Shown here one piece after another: positions 10,701 through 21,719 of a DNA stretch of 64,000 bases; position 1 is the stretch's first letter; every line of letters starts with the position of its first letter. The translations under genes were made by a program, and so were the position numbers. This stretch comes from Fistularia commersonii (Eukaryota > Chordata > Actinopteri > Syngnathiformes > Fistulariidae). The notes below the pieces were generated by a model. The model saw only the letters and a program-made list of their open reading frames with translations, had not been told where the DNA came from and did not search any database. Where the stretch lies: contig JBBMNZ010000009.1 in the NCBI GenBank assembly GCA_037954325.1, positions 9,654,001-9,718,000 on the forward strand. The letters are read 5' to 3'.

Positions 10701-11083
10701 CGTGGGTTTCTTCCTGCCCTCCGTGGGTTCGGCCTCGGGCTGCAGACACAGGTGGAGATCGCCCACGGGTGATCGCCCGCGCCTCCTCAGCCTCCCCTGA
10801 CCCACGCAATCCGCCTCGGACCTGCAGCGTCCACGCAGAGTCAGCTGACGGTCACGCGTGGAGGAGACGAAGTTTTACTGCGTGCGTGGAAGCGCCACGT
10901 ACACGCCACCCCGATTCGAGCAGAGCCGCTTGCCCTCCCCCCCCCCCCAAGACTCCCGGGGCCCTGCCGCTCCGTCGAAGCCCACACTTACCGGATCCCG
11001 CGGGGGTCCCTGCCGCAGGGCTGCTCGGCGGAGGGGGGCAGCGGGGTCAAAGGTCGCTCCGCCTGCTCGGACAGCAGCGCCAT
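4579..11083 (-). CDS. gramd2b: gramd2b (gramd3): GRAM domain protein, 12 coding exons, 392 aa
   Basis: Spliced on the minus strand as 11083-10992, 8948-8861, 8411-8342, 8258-8155, 8079-7984, 7787-7716, 7496-7416, 7270-7159, 5477-5370, 5259-5181, 5035-4931, 4750-4579. The total is 1179 nt, with every junction in phase and a TAG stop. A GRAM domain spans about residues 66-174 (YHKLF, CALQKDILYQG, NWLCFHSKVFGKDTK, FVSFLSRNTTYKFLKSIC). Then come a Ser-rich linker with GVVQQRR and SSSSGSQTP, one membrane segment (about 291-314) and a short predicted helix ending KLEK. The GVVQQRR...SGSQTP stretch and the order of parts match GRAMD2B rather than GRAMD2A as I remember them; human GRAMD2B is about 432 aa. 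Known for the family: GRAM proteins are anchored in the ER and bind lipids at membrane contacts; GRAMD2B's own role is poorly defined. The start has A at -3 and G at +4. The exon 9 ends are uncertain by 3 nt each. Confidence 0.9.
4931..5035 (-). CDS. gramd2b: gramd2b coding exon 11, membrane segment and helix
   Basis: The acceptor TTCTTTCACAG is followed by VGVLVVSSCYMAFKIVALEH and then RLNSLVSVGEHFRN. It matches the membrane segment and following helix of GRAMD2B (YMRYRINTLEEQL in human). The donor is GA|GTAAGT. Confidence 0.9.
5181..5259 (-). CDS. gramd2b: gramd2b coding exon 10, first half of membrane segment
   Basis: The acceptor TTTTTCCTTCAG is followed by STKSAQAEKPSQPLSLQSIL and then FIYLF, ending TTTTT|GTGAGT in phase 2. 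The hydrophobic run starts here and continues in exon 11. Confidence 0.85.
5370..5477 (-). CDS. gramd2b: gramd2b coding exon 9, ambiguous ends
   Basis: The exon encodes DFPDTFLSAVKSGEVSVHAD and then a Pro-rich stretch. The acceptor is a CAGCAG tandem, so the exon may begin at 5480 (adding Ala) or 5477. Two weak donors fit in phase, AGC A|GTGGTC (end 5373) and AGT G|GTCGCA (end 5370). The difference is one residue at each end. Confidence 0.7.
5748..6020 (+). repeat. Teleost interspersed repeat, copy 1 (gramd2b intron 8)
   Basis: The segments read GGAGCCTATCACAGCTGTCA, AATTTAGGGTCTCCAATGAA, TGTTTTTGGATTGTGGAAGA and GGGAGAACATGCAAAC. They are in the order of a repeat I know as very common in fish genomes (consensus phrase GCTGGAGCCTATCCCAGC). 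It is diverged and non-coding. Confidence 0.8.
6451..6612 (+). repeat. Teleost interspersed repeat, copy 2 (partial)
   Basis: This contains the 3' half of the same family: GAGGGTCTCCAGTGAACCTC, TTTTTGGACTGTGAGAGGAA, AGAGAACATACAAACTCC and CCGCCAGAATCAAAC. The 5' half is missing. It lies in the same gramd2b intron as copy 1, same orientation. Confidence 0.8.
7159..7270 (-). CDS. gramd2b: gramd2b coding exon 8
   Basis: The acceptor GTTGCCGCAG is followed by EFSGNFSNLNGVVQQRRREM and then a Ser run, SGSQTPDYEKIS. This is the diagnostic GRAMD2B linker. The donor is CTG|GTGGGT, phase 1. Confidence 0.9.
7416..7496 (-). CDS. gramd2b: gramd2b coding exon 7
   Basis: The acceptor TTCACCCCCAG is followed by VEKAGSSPVASSCENSFR and then ATCPSSLPL. 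It aligns with the human S-P-rich linker containing ENSFRADRPSSLPL. The donor CTG|GTCCGT is weak, but it restores SLPL|EFS in phase 0 with exon 8. Confidence 0.8.
7716..7787 (-). CDS. gramd2b: gramd2b coding exon 6, end of GRAM domain, GC donor
   Basis: The exon encodes HVFVSFLSRNTTYKFLKSIC and then IHLE, the C-terminal GRAM strand and helix. The only in-phase donor is GAG|GCGAGT, so the following intron appears to be GC-AG. The nearby GTAACT, 4 nt downstream, would put the next exon out of frame. Confidence 0.88.
7984..8079 (-). CDS. gramd2b: gramd2b coding exon 5, GRAM domain
   Basis: The acceptor is a run of C followed by CAG; the exon encodes IAIPVASVMFIKKTKTALL and then VPNALVIETTSEQ. 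The IPV..V.FIKKTKTALLVPNAL pattern is characteristic of GRAMD2B. The donor is CAG|GTGATA, phase 0. Confidence 0.92.
8155..8258 (-). CDS. gramd2b: gramd2b coding exon 4, GRAM domain
   Basis: The exon encodes YTCALQKDILYQGKMF and then DNWLCFHSKVFGKDTK, the most conserved GRAM strand-turn block. The acceptor is CCAACAG and the donor AAG|GTAACG. Phase 1 in, phase 0 out. Confidence 0.92.
8342..8411 (-). CDS. gramd2b: gramd2b coding exon 3, start of GRAM domain
   Basis: The acceptor TTTGGCAG is followed by LSKTNAQYHKLFKEV and ends LLKQ, with the donor A|GTGAGTG in phase 1. The YHKLF motif and the DELLKQ helix match the opening of GRAMD2-type GRAM domains. Confidence 0.88.
8861..8948 (-). CDS. gramd2b: gramd2b coding exon 2
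   Basis: The acceptor TTTTTGAAG is followed by AKPVELLTPLLSPSDCESKL, and the donor is CAG|GTGAGG. It enters in phase 2 and leaves in phase 0. The sequence is the poorly conserved linker before the GRAM domain; the other two frames hit stops. Confidence 0.75.
10693..10739 (-). other. Possible 47-nt alternative exon in gramd2b intron 1
   Basis: The acceptor-like CCACCTGTGTCTGCAG and the donor ATCAG|GTGAGG bracket 47 nt. Read as PEAEPTEGRKKPTGI it would join exon 2 in the right phase, but exon 1 cannot join it in phase. Included between exons 1 and 2 it shifts the frame and meets a TGA within exon 2. It could be a frame-breaking cassette exon, a downstream exon of another first exon, or chance. 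Confidence 0.35.
10992..11083 (-). CDS. gramd2b: gramd2b coding exon 1
   Basis: ATG at 11083 opens MALLSEQAERPLTPLPPSAE and the exon ends CCG|GTAAGT, a near-consensus donor, in phase 2. The context AAAGCATGG is strong. A four-codon upstream ORF (ATG GGA TTT TGA, 11127-11116) lies in the leader in another frame. The N-terminal residues are low-complexity Pro/Glu and show no domain. Confidence 0.75.
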
Positions 11084-11400
11084 GCTTTGTTTTTTTTTTG
11101 GTTGTTTGTTTTGTTTCAAAATCCCATCTTTTCCACGGTAGAAGTCCGATCGGGGACTGAAAACAAGGTGGCGAAGGTGGGGAGGGGAGGTTGTGGGGGG
11201 GAAGAGAGGAGGAAAAAAAGGAAATATCGCTCGAAGGACCGGGGAGAGGAGCGGAGGAGGAGCCGGGAAAGAGGGAGAGGGAGGAGCCCGGAGACACCGG
11301 GAAACGGACGACTTCTGATCGGCCGGCCAACTTTGACTTCAGCCGCCCAGACAAACACCTCTCCTGCTTACTGCACAAGTTTAAAAACATACTACTAAAA
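11081..11400 (-). promoter_or_regulatory. gramd2b leader and likely promoter
   Basis: GC-rich, strongly strand-asymmetric sequence (purine-rich on plus) lies just upstream of the gramd2b start codon. It contains the tiny upstream ORF at 11127-11116 and no clear TATA box. Placement next to exon 1 is the main evidence; no transcription start can be fixed from sequence. Confidence 0.4.
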
Positions 11401-11734
11401 CATTGAAAACGGTCACTAAGTTGAACAATAACTCGATAGGGAGTACCGACGGTTAAAAAAAACTCAATTGCTTGAGTTTGTTTTTCATCTCCACGTTCAT
11501 TTCAAAACGTCGGAAAAGTCCATGCAATATCCGAGGTGTCCACTAGAGGACAGCAGAGTCTAAGTAACAGCATTGTTTCCTAATAGCACTGGCCAATTCC
11601 AGGAAAAAAAACAAAAACAAAACAGAACCCCTTGCACTCCAAACCATCCTCACAAAACTCCCGGCAACCCCAAAATCACACGGATAACATGCATCAATAT
11701 AAACCCCAACACGCGTGACTCGCTACATTATTAA
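11401..11734. other. gramd2b upstream flank
   Basis: No gene. It holds A-rich patches and the weak CTCF-like motif at 11540. Confidence 0.4.
11540..11553 (+). promoter_or_regulatory. Weaker CTCF-like motif upstream of gramd2b
   Basis: CCACTAGAGGACAG differs from the CTCF core at one key position (A where G is expected). It lies about 450 bp upstream of the gramd2b start and faces the stronger minus-strand site at 26.64 kb. Confidence 0.25.
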
Positions 11735-12034
11735 TTCATTCATTTTGTATACGGCTTATCTTGCACTCATGTTTGCCAGGATTCTGGAGCCTATCATAGC
11801 TGTCATAAGGCGAGACATAGAGACATACTGTACAACCGTTCACTCTCTCATCATCACGTCTGGGCTTCCTCTCAGGGTCCACAATTAAACTACCGCATGT
11901 TTTGGACGATGGGGAGAAACCTCACAGGAGGCCGGAGGAAACACACTCAGACACTGGGAGAACGTGCAAACTCCACACAGACAGGCTCCCCGACGGAATC
12001 GAACCATGGTGCTTCCTAATGTGTAGCGGAGGCA
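11735..12034 (+). repeat. Teleost interspersed repeat, copy 3
   Basis: It is near full-length, with TCTGGAGCCTATCATAGCTG near the start and GGGAGAACGTGCAAACTCCA, then CCCCGACGGAATCGAACC, near the end. Same orientation as the two copies inside gramd2b. Confidence 0.8.
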
Positions 12035-12479
12035 TTAAAAACCATTGATTGACAATCTCTTTTTCTCAAGAGTGATCCAGACCTAGATCATTGTTATTAT
12101 CATTATTGTTGTTACAATTATCTCTCTCATCGTATTTTTTTTATTTTCAGTTTTAGAAACTTACATTTTGCTATTAGCTGATTTTCTGTTTTATTCATTT
12201 TACTCCTTTCAATGAGCAGTGTCATTTGTCTCTCTTCTTATAGACTGCGATGAGTCCAAAATGATTTTCCGATCAGATTCAGATTTATATCATCTGAACT
12301 TTGGGATGAAGATTCTCCAGTGATGCATGGAATATTCACTAGATTTATGAGTAGTAAAGAGTATCCACAGTAAATTGTGACCATTTTTGTTGGACTAATG
12401 GGACAAATATGTTTACACAATATAAATCTGTAATATCTTTTAACCCAGACCATAAACCAAAATGTCATGAAGCTCATTT

Positions 12480-12670
12480 GCCATTATACGGCTGCATTTC
12501 CTGTCCCGTGCCTGCTGGAGTAGCTGTTGCAGCATTTAATGGCAAGGCCCCTGCAGAGAGCCAAAAGACTTGTCAGAGTTCATTAAGGATCCAGGGGACA
12601 ATGGCATAGCCAGCGAGGCCGGCTAAAGCTAGTTAGCCATTAATCATGGCTGACAAGGAACAAGAAGTGA
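12480..12670. promoter_or_regulatory. Candidate conserved non-coding element
   Basis: Balanced-composition, non-repetitive block containing ATTAATCA (12639-12646) followed after 4 bp by TGACA. It stands out from the AT-rich surroundings. Conservation cannot be tested here. Confidence 0.3.
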
Positions 12671-13059
12671 GGGGGGGGGGGCAAAGCTGCCAGAGACGTT
12701 TTGTGAGTGATTTTGTGCAGACTGTTTATTCACAGAAAAAAAAGGGAGAAGGAAAAGAGAAGAGGCTCAGAGAGTTTAGTCGGTGCTGATTTACACTAAT
12801 AAATTACATTCTGTAATAATGGCAACTCATCCAGTGCAATTCCTTTCAAGTAATTATTTCAACTCATCATATAATGAAGACCCAAAATCAGCATTTTCAA
12901 TATCTGTCAATAAGTCAAAAAATAATTAACAAAACAATAATTAAATCGTATATGCACATTATTTTTTGTCCATGGTATGTCTCACAGTTTTTATATATAT
13001 AAATTTTGACACAAAAATACGTATATGGAAGCAACACATAAACACATATACAGTATATG

Positions 13060-14180
<1,121 letters not shown>

Positions 14181-14199
14181 CAGTGGGTCTGGTGACTTC

Positions 14200-14340
14200 T
14201 GTGGGGCAAAGGGGTGCTGGGGGGGGTCTGCAGGTCATTAATCATGGCCCCTGACATGCAGAGCAGGAGGCCAAGGCTCCCCTATGCATACAGCTGCCGG
14301 GCCACGCTAAATGCAGGCGATGTGCTGACCCCCGTACGCC
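14200..14340. promoter_or_regulatory. Candidate conserved non-coding element
   Basis: Contains ATTAATCA (14237-14244) with TGACA seven bases further on, in CATTAATCATGGCCCCTGAC context. This is very like the site at 12638. No coding frame is supported. Confidence 0.3.
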
Positions 14341-14887
14341 CCCACTCCCAGCGCCTGTGGCTCTCATCTGTCCAACTCCCTCACTGTTTATGTCAGTCAC
14401 TTGCGCCGTCAGACTCGCCTCCTCCAAAGCACGACCGCACTTCTCCCCCTGACCCATCGGAGCACCGCGGCAGCGACTTCACAACTGTTACTTGCGATCA
14501 AAAGATGCTTTATGTTTTGGGGCTAAAAGTGAAGAAAGATACAGTTTCAACATCAGTTTACAGTGATTTACTTGCTTTTGTCTACAGTACTTTGGCACCC
14601 ACTATTTCAATACCGCTTTGTGCCTCAAGGGGTGGTGTGAGTCACTGCAGTCCTGCCATAAGTCCAACGTTTAAGTGTGTTTAAACACAGAATCCGAATA
14701 ACTGACAGCACCGTTCTATCATGGTAATCTACCCATAGTGACGAATCATTTCCAATTCTCAATATTTTAACATGTCGTTAATAATCATGTGCAGTTATTG
14801 TGAATTTAATGATAGCAATGTGTCAGTCTAGCACAATTTGACAGCTGAGATGAAAATGCATACCAGAGCTTTACTTAAGCCATTGTA

Positions 14888-14999
<112 letters not shown>

Positions 15000-17530
15000 A
15001 TATGATAAAAAGCTGGGCAGAGTAGTTGCTCTGAGATATTTATTCTTTTAGTGACATATGATTATACATTTCTGTATCAAGAATTTATCAGATTGCTAGT
15101 TTCCGGATGTTTGACAATTCCTGTGACAGTGTGATTATTTCGAGTTTTCACAGCGTGTAGTCAACAAAACTGGTCCATTACTGTGCGATAACTGGACTGC
15201 TTTGCAACACACATCTGTTCATGTGGGATCTTGCCACGCAAAAAAGCCTTATTGAGATGGTCTCTTGCTACTTAAAAGACATCCACAAATAAAACAACCT
15301 CATTGGTTTTTATTTCTAAGTTTTTATTAATGTATTTTTCAGATCAATGTAATTACTAGCTGCAGTTTTAAGTGATTGCCACTTATTTGCATTGCTTGTT
15401 TTGACGGACACTGCACCTGTAGGCATTGTTTTGTATAGAGTCCTTTATATAAATAAAAAGTGTTATATTTGCAATGTTAGTTCTTGGTTAAGACTGAAGG
15501 ATTGAATAATTAAACTTATAAAATACAACACTCAATCAAAGATGCTGAGCTAGTGAGAATAATAACAGCCAGAATAATAACAATTAGTCAAAGTAACAAA
15601 CAGGAGAAGACTCGGAATGGGTGTGAGGGCTTGAGGCAACTTAGCTTATGAGAACAAACCAAAATGTAAATAAGTTAAGGAAATATCTTCATCCATGTCA
15701 CAACATACTTGCAGTGCTTGGAAAATCCACAGCACAACGCATCCAGGAGCAATGTTGTTAATGGGTCACAACAGGCCATTTAAAAAATATAACAATCAAT
15801 GGACATCCGTAACAACTAAACAAGCAACCTGACATTTCTTGGATATTTACATCTGGAAATGTCCCAGGAAAGATTCCTGATCTCATCTGTGCAACCAAAG
15901 ATCTTAGGCTCCTTAAAACTCTTCTCCAACACCGGGTTTAGGGCCGATTCCGCTCGATTTGAGCTGAGGTCTGTAATTTTGATTTCAAAAAGATATCATT
16001 TAGCGATTGCACTTTGAATCCCTTAAGTCCTTCATCATATTTAATAACAGAGGTCAGAATCAGGGAGAAAGCAAGCAAAACGACCTTGACTGAATATTGT
16101 TTTTTTTTTCTCTTTCCATAGAGACCCTTCCCGTTTCTTGGGACTCTTCACGCCTGCAAACAGAGACATTATCTGTCTCCGTGCTTTGCATCCAAATCCA
16201 TAAAGCAGCCAAAGACGCAAAACTGCAAAGATGAATGTGCCATCTCTTTCTCATCTACTGACATGACGTCATCCGGATTCGCAGCTGCTCTCCTAATGAT
16301 AAAAGCAAGTTGGGCTGAGAGACACTGAAGCACTGTTTCATCATTCACAGCTACTAAATCACTGAGTCCAACCACAAGACATCTGCTGAAAGCCGATTCC
16401 TTATCAGCCCTCAAGCATGATTTGGTGAACATCTGGACTTTCTGAGGATTCTGGCACAGGGGAGGCTGGAAATTTCACAAAGAAGGGTAATTTTGTAGAA
16501 AGTGTTGACACTTACCCCAGGTGATCTATTGCAGCACAGAAATCATTTTAAATGACTGCAGTGCACATGAAGGAAACCACAAAAGGAAACTGACATATTT
16601 CTATTTGCAGGCTGTGAAGGCTTTTCATTATTGACCCAAAAACCTCGAGAAAAAAAAATTGTGAAAGAAATTGATGTGAATAAGCTATTCGTAATATTTT
16701 AGAGAGCGCCCTTTTTTTTTTTTAAAGAAAGATTTATCTAATTTCTGGGTTGTTGTCAATTTTGCTAGCTTCACTGGAAGAATGGTCAAATACTCTCTTT
16801 ATTGGACTTGTGTTTCCATGGCAATTATTAACAGAATGGACTTCAGATAACTGATATCTCAGCATCTACAGAAAATCCAAAGTCAAATCAAACAGCATTT
16901 TGTGGAGGATGCTTATGTGGACCAAAAAGTGAAGGTCTCACTTTATTTCAGATCTTGGAGGGTGTCACTATCTTGTGAGTTTTCGGTTTTGTTTTTGTGG
17001 GATGGATCCATGTGTCTGCAGGGTGGGACGGGGATTTTCTGTCATAATTTGGAAATAATCGCCATGGTTAATGAGTGTAGCAAAAATTGCCATGGTAAGT
17101 TAAGCTATTTGTTAAGGATAAAACAGAAGAACTTCTCAAAAAGGCAAAATAGTGTCCAGCTCCATAAAATATTCCTTTATTATGGCTCCTAGGTCCCAAA
17201 GTATATGGTGCACCTTTACATTCTCCATTCTGTAGGACATTTATTTCCGCTCTGTGTTTCACTTGAACAATCGCCTTATTCATCGAGTTCACTTACATTA
17301 AAATTTACTGTAAATAACAAGCGAAACAAGGATACTTAAAATGGATTAAAATTAGTCTAAAAAAGCATGATGCATGGAATATAGAAGTAAAGGACTCTTA
17401 TAAAATTGTTCCAGAGGTGAAGCAAAATTTTTGAACACCATGAAGCTCATTACATTAAATGCAATGTCATAAAGGCTTATTTCCAACACGAATTAGTCCA
17501 TGCAAGAAATAATTATTTGTCTCTGCTTTT
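15000..17530. other. Intergenic, no gene recognised
   Basis: AT-rich. Short open frames on both strands, the longest about 96 codons, have no recognisable similarity. Homopolymer runs are common. Confidence 0.5.
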
Positions 17531-17830
17531 ACAGTCGTGAGTAGGATTCTGGCAGTTGCATCATGAACTGGCTGTAATCCATGTCAACTCTGATAATTCA
17601 GAGAGGTGTGGAGGGTCACAGCAGTCCGTGGAGTGTAATAAAATAAAAGCTACTGCTCAACATTTCTGTAGGACATCATTGAGATGACTTTGGAAAGCCC
17701 CCTCAGGTGTAATAACTCTGGTCATGTACTTGTTCATTTTCAGGATATTGTCCCAGATGACGCCCAGATATTTCCTGCTCCGTTTATATTTTGGGGCAGA
17801 CAAGCTGGATGCTTTGAGTAATTTGTTTTT
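17530..17830 (-). mobile_element. Possible degraded LINE reverse-transcriptase fragment
   Basis: On minus, frames shift but read RKYLGVIWDNIL and, further on, VHDATARILLTTVK. These resemble the YLGV-x-DN-x-L and AAR-x-LT blocks near the C-terminus of LINE reverse transcriptases. Stops and frameshifts interrupt it; it could be chance. Confidence 0.3.
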
Positions 17831-18363
17831 TCAGAAAAAAAAAAATGCATGAACCAAATGCCGGTTATATCGTGTTTTCAATGCAATTTGAATTATGTGT
17901 CTTCTGAAGAACGCTATTCAATATGAGTATAAGTGGTCCAAGAATGGACCCCTGTATCTATCACACCTGGGATCGTAGCTTCCATTTAGTCCAGATTTAT
18001 CCATCGGAAAACTTGCTTACTACTTTGGCTTCGCAGCATGTTTTTCAGAGTAGACTTTTCTCACCCGAAAAAGAAAAAAGCTCACCCAGTTTCACCGCTT
18101 GTTCTTCTTTCCTTTGGTTTGGTGAGAGGGCGTATCACATTCACTGCCCGCTCGTTTCGCCATGAAAAGGGGTTAGCATGTTAGCATTAGCGTCAGTTAA
18201 CTCAGCCACAATGTTGTTATTGTTATATAGTGTGTATGGGAAGATCACGTGCGCAGGTACCATCAGTGCCGTGATTGGCTGCGTAGCGTGATTGCATTGT
18301 ATCATATGATTGGCTGGACACCTGTCACTCAAAGAGTTACACACCAAAATAATAAAAAAAAAT

Positions 18364-18637
18364 GTTACATATCGTCACCCTCTTAAAATTATCTTAAAAC
18401 AATCGCCTAAGTCATTTATTTACAAAAATGTTTTTTTTGCCTAAATCATCCCCTCATAATGCTGACCACCCCTGGCCAAATTGCCTATATCCTCAGTTAA
18501 ACAGATTGTGCCATTCAACCCCTTTAATGGACATTGCCAATGTCAAGAGTGTGTTAAATGGTTCAGTATTTTATGTTTCCTGAAAAATCTGAAAAAATTA
18601 CTCAAGCGATAATTTCAAAAGTCTGACGATATGTAAC
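18364..18637. mobile_element. MITE-like element with 14-bp perfect inverted ends
   Basis: GTTACATATCGTCA at 18364-18377 is exactly inverted as TGACGATATGTAAC at 18624-18637. Weaker similarity continues inward (AAATTATC on both sides). The 274-bp interior is non-coding. No clear target-site duplication is visible. Confidence 0.6.
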
Positions 18638-18639
18638 TC

Positions 18640-20190
18640 ACTTGCAGGACGGTCATCACGCGGGATCAGTTGTTTTGTCTGCTGAGAGTGTGCGAGCAAT
18701 GCGCAATTACGCGGTTGCACACCTTAGAGGGAACATTGGTGGCAACTTTAGAATCTACATTGCATCACAATATCAAAATGTGATGATCCAGAGTTTCTCA
18801 CATCGATCCCATACCAATGGCTTGTTCTTTACTTTTGGAAATGCAGGCCGCCGTTCACCAGAAATTCACAAAAATGATAGGCGAGTCATGAGTCATGATC
18901 CAAAGAGTGTGGTCCTTTTTTTTTTTTTGTTTGTTTGTCTTGTTTCAGAAGCACTTGAATTCATTTATTTTAGATGTAGGACATGGGAGAACCAAACCGG
19001 AGCGGGGTGACAATTATTCTGAGGTTGAAGTGGTTGACAGCCTCACATGTTTCTCTCTGGCAGAGTATCTAGATCGCAAGAAGAAGAGCTTCGTATTATT
19101 TATCGGCTCAGCGAGCGCGTCAGTAGATATTAAAATAGAAGCTTCATAAAGGGCAATGCTTTCAGCAGAAACCCTGGTACTCCATGTGGAAGAGGCATAT
19201 CTTTCCTCATGCTGTCTGTTTTGTAATTGAGCCGACGCCACCCATGGCATCTCAGCATCTGTTGATTTGGTATCCAAAGTGTCCCGACATGGTTATTATC
19301 ATAACCGCATAGGGAACTGCTGACATCTTGATTATTACAAGTGAGGAAGACGGGATAGTTTCTGAAAATATTCACAGGTGCACACGGCATCTGTACTTGT
19401 CACTACAACTAGTGGCAAATACATGTCTGTTATGGGTGCGCAATCGTGTCTCGTATCACAGGAAACCTCATGAAATGCAGAAAAACATGAATATTTATCA
19501 CAACAGTTAGTTTTGAGATAGTACAGCCAATAAAGATGAACAGCCCATATAGATTTGACCCCTGAGCGGTGCACGGTAAGTTCTTGTGGAGGGAACAAAT
19601 CTTTAAGCAAGGCACATATGGTAGCTGGAGCTGTTGACGATCAGTTGAAAAGGCTAAGCGGTGTTCGTTGTTTGTTTTTAAAAATTCAAATTTTGCAAAA
19701 TGTGTCTCATATAGTCATGGTGTTGGTTGCACACGTCGCATGAAATATGCTTGGAGTAGCAAACGAGAGAAAATTTTAAACTGAAAACATGACATATAAA
19801 TAAAATTAAGCACAAAGTGCAATCACCACAATCACATCCTTGAAATCGTCAAGGACTCCTGCGATTATTCATCCCAAGTCACACCCAAGACATCTTGTAC
19901 TTTTTTGAGAATCCACATTCGAAAAAAAAAAAGTCATTTTGCAAATCCCTCTTGAAGACTTTCCTGTTAAAGTCAGACTTTTGTCAAGCACATCCAAAAT
20001 CTCGCGCCTAAAAAGACTTTTGAAGTGTCAAACCCAGCCCGCTTCATTTAACACAGCAAGGGTTCGCTCGTGGGACCGGAGTCATGTTTTCATGCCCGGG
20101 GCAGGACTTTAACCCCTGTACATAAAGTCTTACATTTTGTAGTTTTTTTCTCCTCTTCAATTACTGCGCTCCCCCGCTGCCGGACGCGTT
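18640..20190. other. Intergenic, no gene recognised
   Basis: No supported exon. Some stretches are non-repetitive and of balanced composition, so regulatory DNA is possible, but nothing specific can be named. Confidence 0.4.
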
Positions 20191-20199
20191 CCGCCTGTT

Positions 20200-20330
20200 C
20201 CACGTTAGTATCACGTCTGCTGGTTAGGATAAACAACAGCATTTGAGTGGATTTACTCGAGCTCATTAATCATCCTGACAGACTGAAAAACAACATTTCC
20301 TCCCTAATAACTGTATTTGAGTAATCATGT
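20200..20330. promoter_or_regulatory. Candidate conserved non-coding element
   Basis: GCTCATTAATCATCCTGACA at 20261-20280 holds ATTAATCA with TGACA three bases later, followed by GAGTAATCATG near 20310. TALE/homeobox-type sites are clustered; inference only. Confidence 0.3.
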
Positions 20331-21439
20331 AAGCTTATTTCCATGCGAGCATCTCTTTTCCCCCCGTGCTGCTTTGTACTCCTTTCCCTTTTTTCTTTTT
20401 CCTTTCGCTGCCATCCATGTGTGTGTACTTTGGAGCCTCTCGCTGACCTCCCAAGTTTGTGGCGTGGCGTCTGCTCTCGGTCACGTCGGCCAATTACAGC
20501 CGGTTACATTCATGGCGAGGGTGAAAAACCCAAAAGGGAACGAGAGAATGTGACCGTGACGATCCAGATGCGGAAGGGAGAGGATGGTGTCAACCCCCCC
20601 CCCCCTCTGCATGCGGCTAACCCTCTAGCACCCGCTGGCCACCAGGCCTCCGCCGGTCGCTGCCAAAGCACGTTTTTCCGTTAAGCACCGGGTTTGTGAT
20701 GCATGAGAGCTGACAACTGAGCACCGAGCCCTCAGAGAACAGCCAGATCAAAACCAGCTGCACATTAGTAAGGAAACCATAATTGCGTTTGCCCTCGTGT
20801 ACACCGCTAAACTCACTCTGTCTACGTCTTTTTACAACAGGCAGCACTTCACAGTGAGGAGCGAGACGGGCGCCCCCTTTTATAGAAATAAAAATACCTG
20901 TTCATGCAAATTCATCCTGGGATGTGGGCAATTTAAGAGAGACGGCTGTAGTGGATCAACATATTATGTGCAGCTCGGTTTGACAGTGGTTTCTCTGTGA
21001 GCGAGAATAGCGTATTTCCAACATTTCTCCCACTCTGCGGTTGGATGTAAGTGATGGGTTTATGGCAGTTTAGAAACGTCAGTATAGTCGGGCTGACATC
21101 TGTGTCCTTTTTATTTTTGGACCACTTGAAAAGCTCTCATAGCGGGGATGATGGATGAAGTGATAAAGTTGGAGTGAGCACAAAATGAAAGCGGAGGAGC
21201 GCATTTCTGGGAAGCCGGTCTGCAATCTGTAACTCACAGACGATTCAGAAGAAGGCATCAAGGCAGATGTTGGTAATTTGTGACCGTGCTCGGCGATTTT
21301 AATGCACAAATCAATCTAAATCACGGAGGGGCGGTAGGATGTGTGGGGGGGGGATCCGGCTATTGATAACAAATGGATAGATTTCTGATGTTTCTTGCTT
21401 CCTTTGTCTTTTCCTCGGGCCTGTGTGTGCTGCTCAGAG

Positions 21440-21560
21440 CCTGATAGAGAGGTTAAAGCCTTGTCATGTAATGAAGGAGCGGCTCGGCAGTCTATCATCA
21501 TTAATCACCAGGGCTGTCAGGCTGCACCCCGGACTCTGCGGGGCCAAGCAGCCAGCTGCC
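21440..21560. promoter_or_regulatory. Candidate conserved non-coding element
   Basis: ATTAATCA at 21500-21507 is followed by CCAGGGC and TGTCAG, the inverted form of the CTGACA partner seen at the other sites. The surroundings are GC-rich and non-repetitive. Confidence 0.28.
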
Positions 21561-21719
21561 CCCCCCCACCTCTCACAACAATACCAGGGCTTTTTTACAC
21601 ATTGGAGAAATGCGTGTTCTTTCTCTGGCTTAGTTGGAGGATGAAGCCTGACTACTCGGGCCCGACTTGTGTCGGGGGATTGAAAAAGTCTTTGGGCGGA
21701 ACGTGCAACCGATGACTTA

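Noticed and set aside
10769..11398. 209-codon plus-strand frame near the gramd2b start
   Set aside because: It overlaps antisense to exon 1 and its leader, is Arg/Pro-rich from composition, and has no homology or splice support.
14214..14684. 156-codon plus-strand frame
   Set aside because: No recognisable domain, and it overlaps a candidate regulatory block; likely chance.
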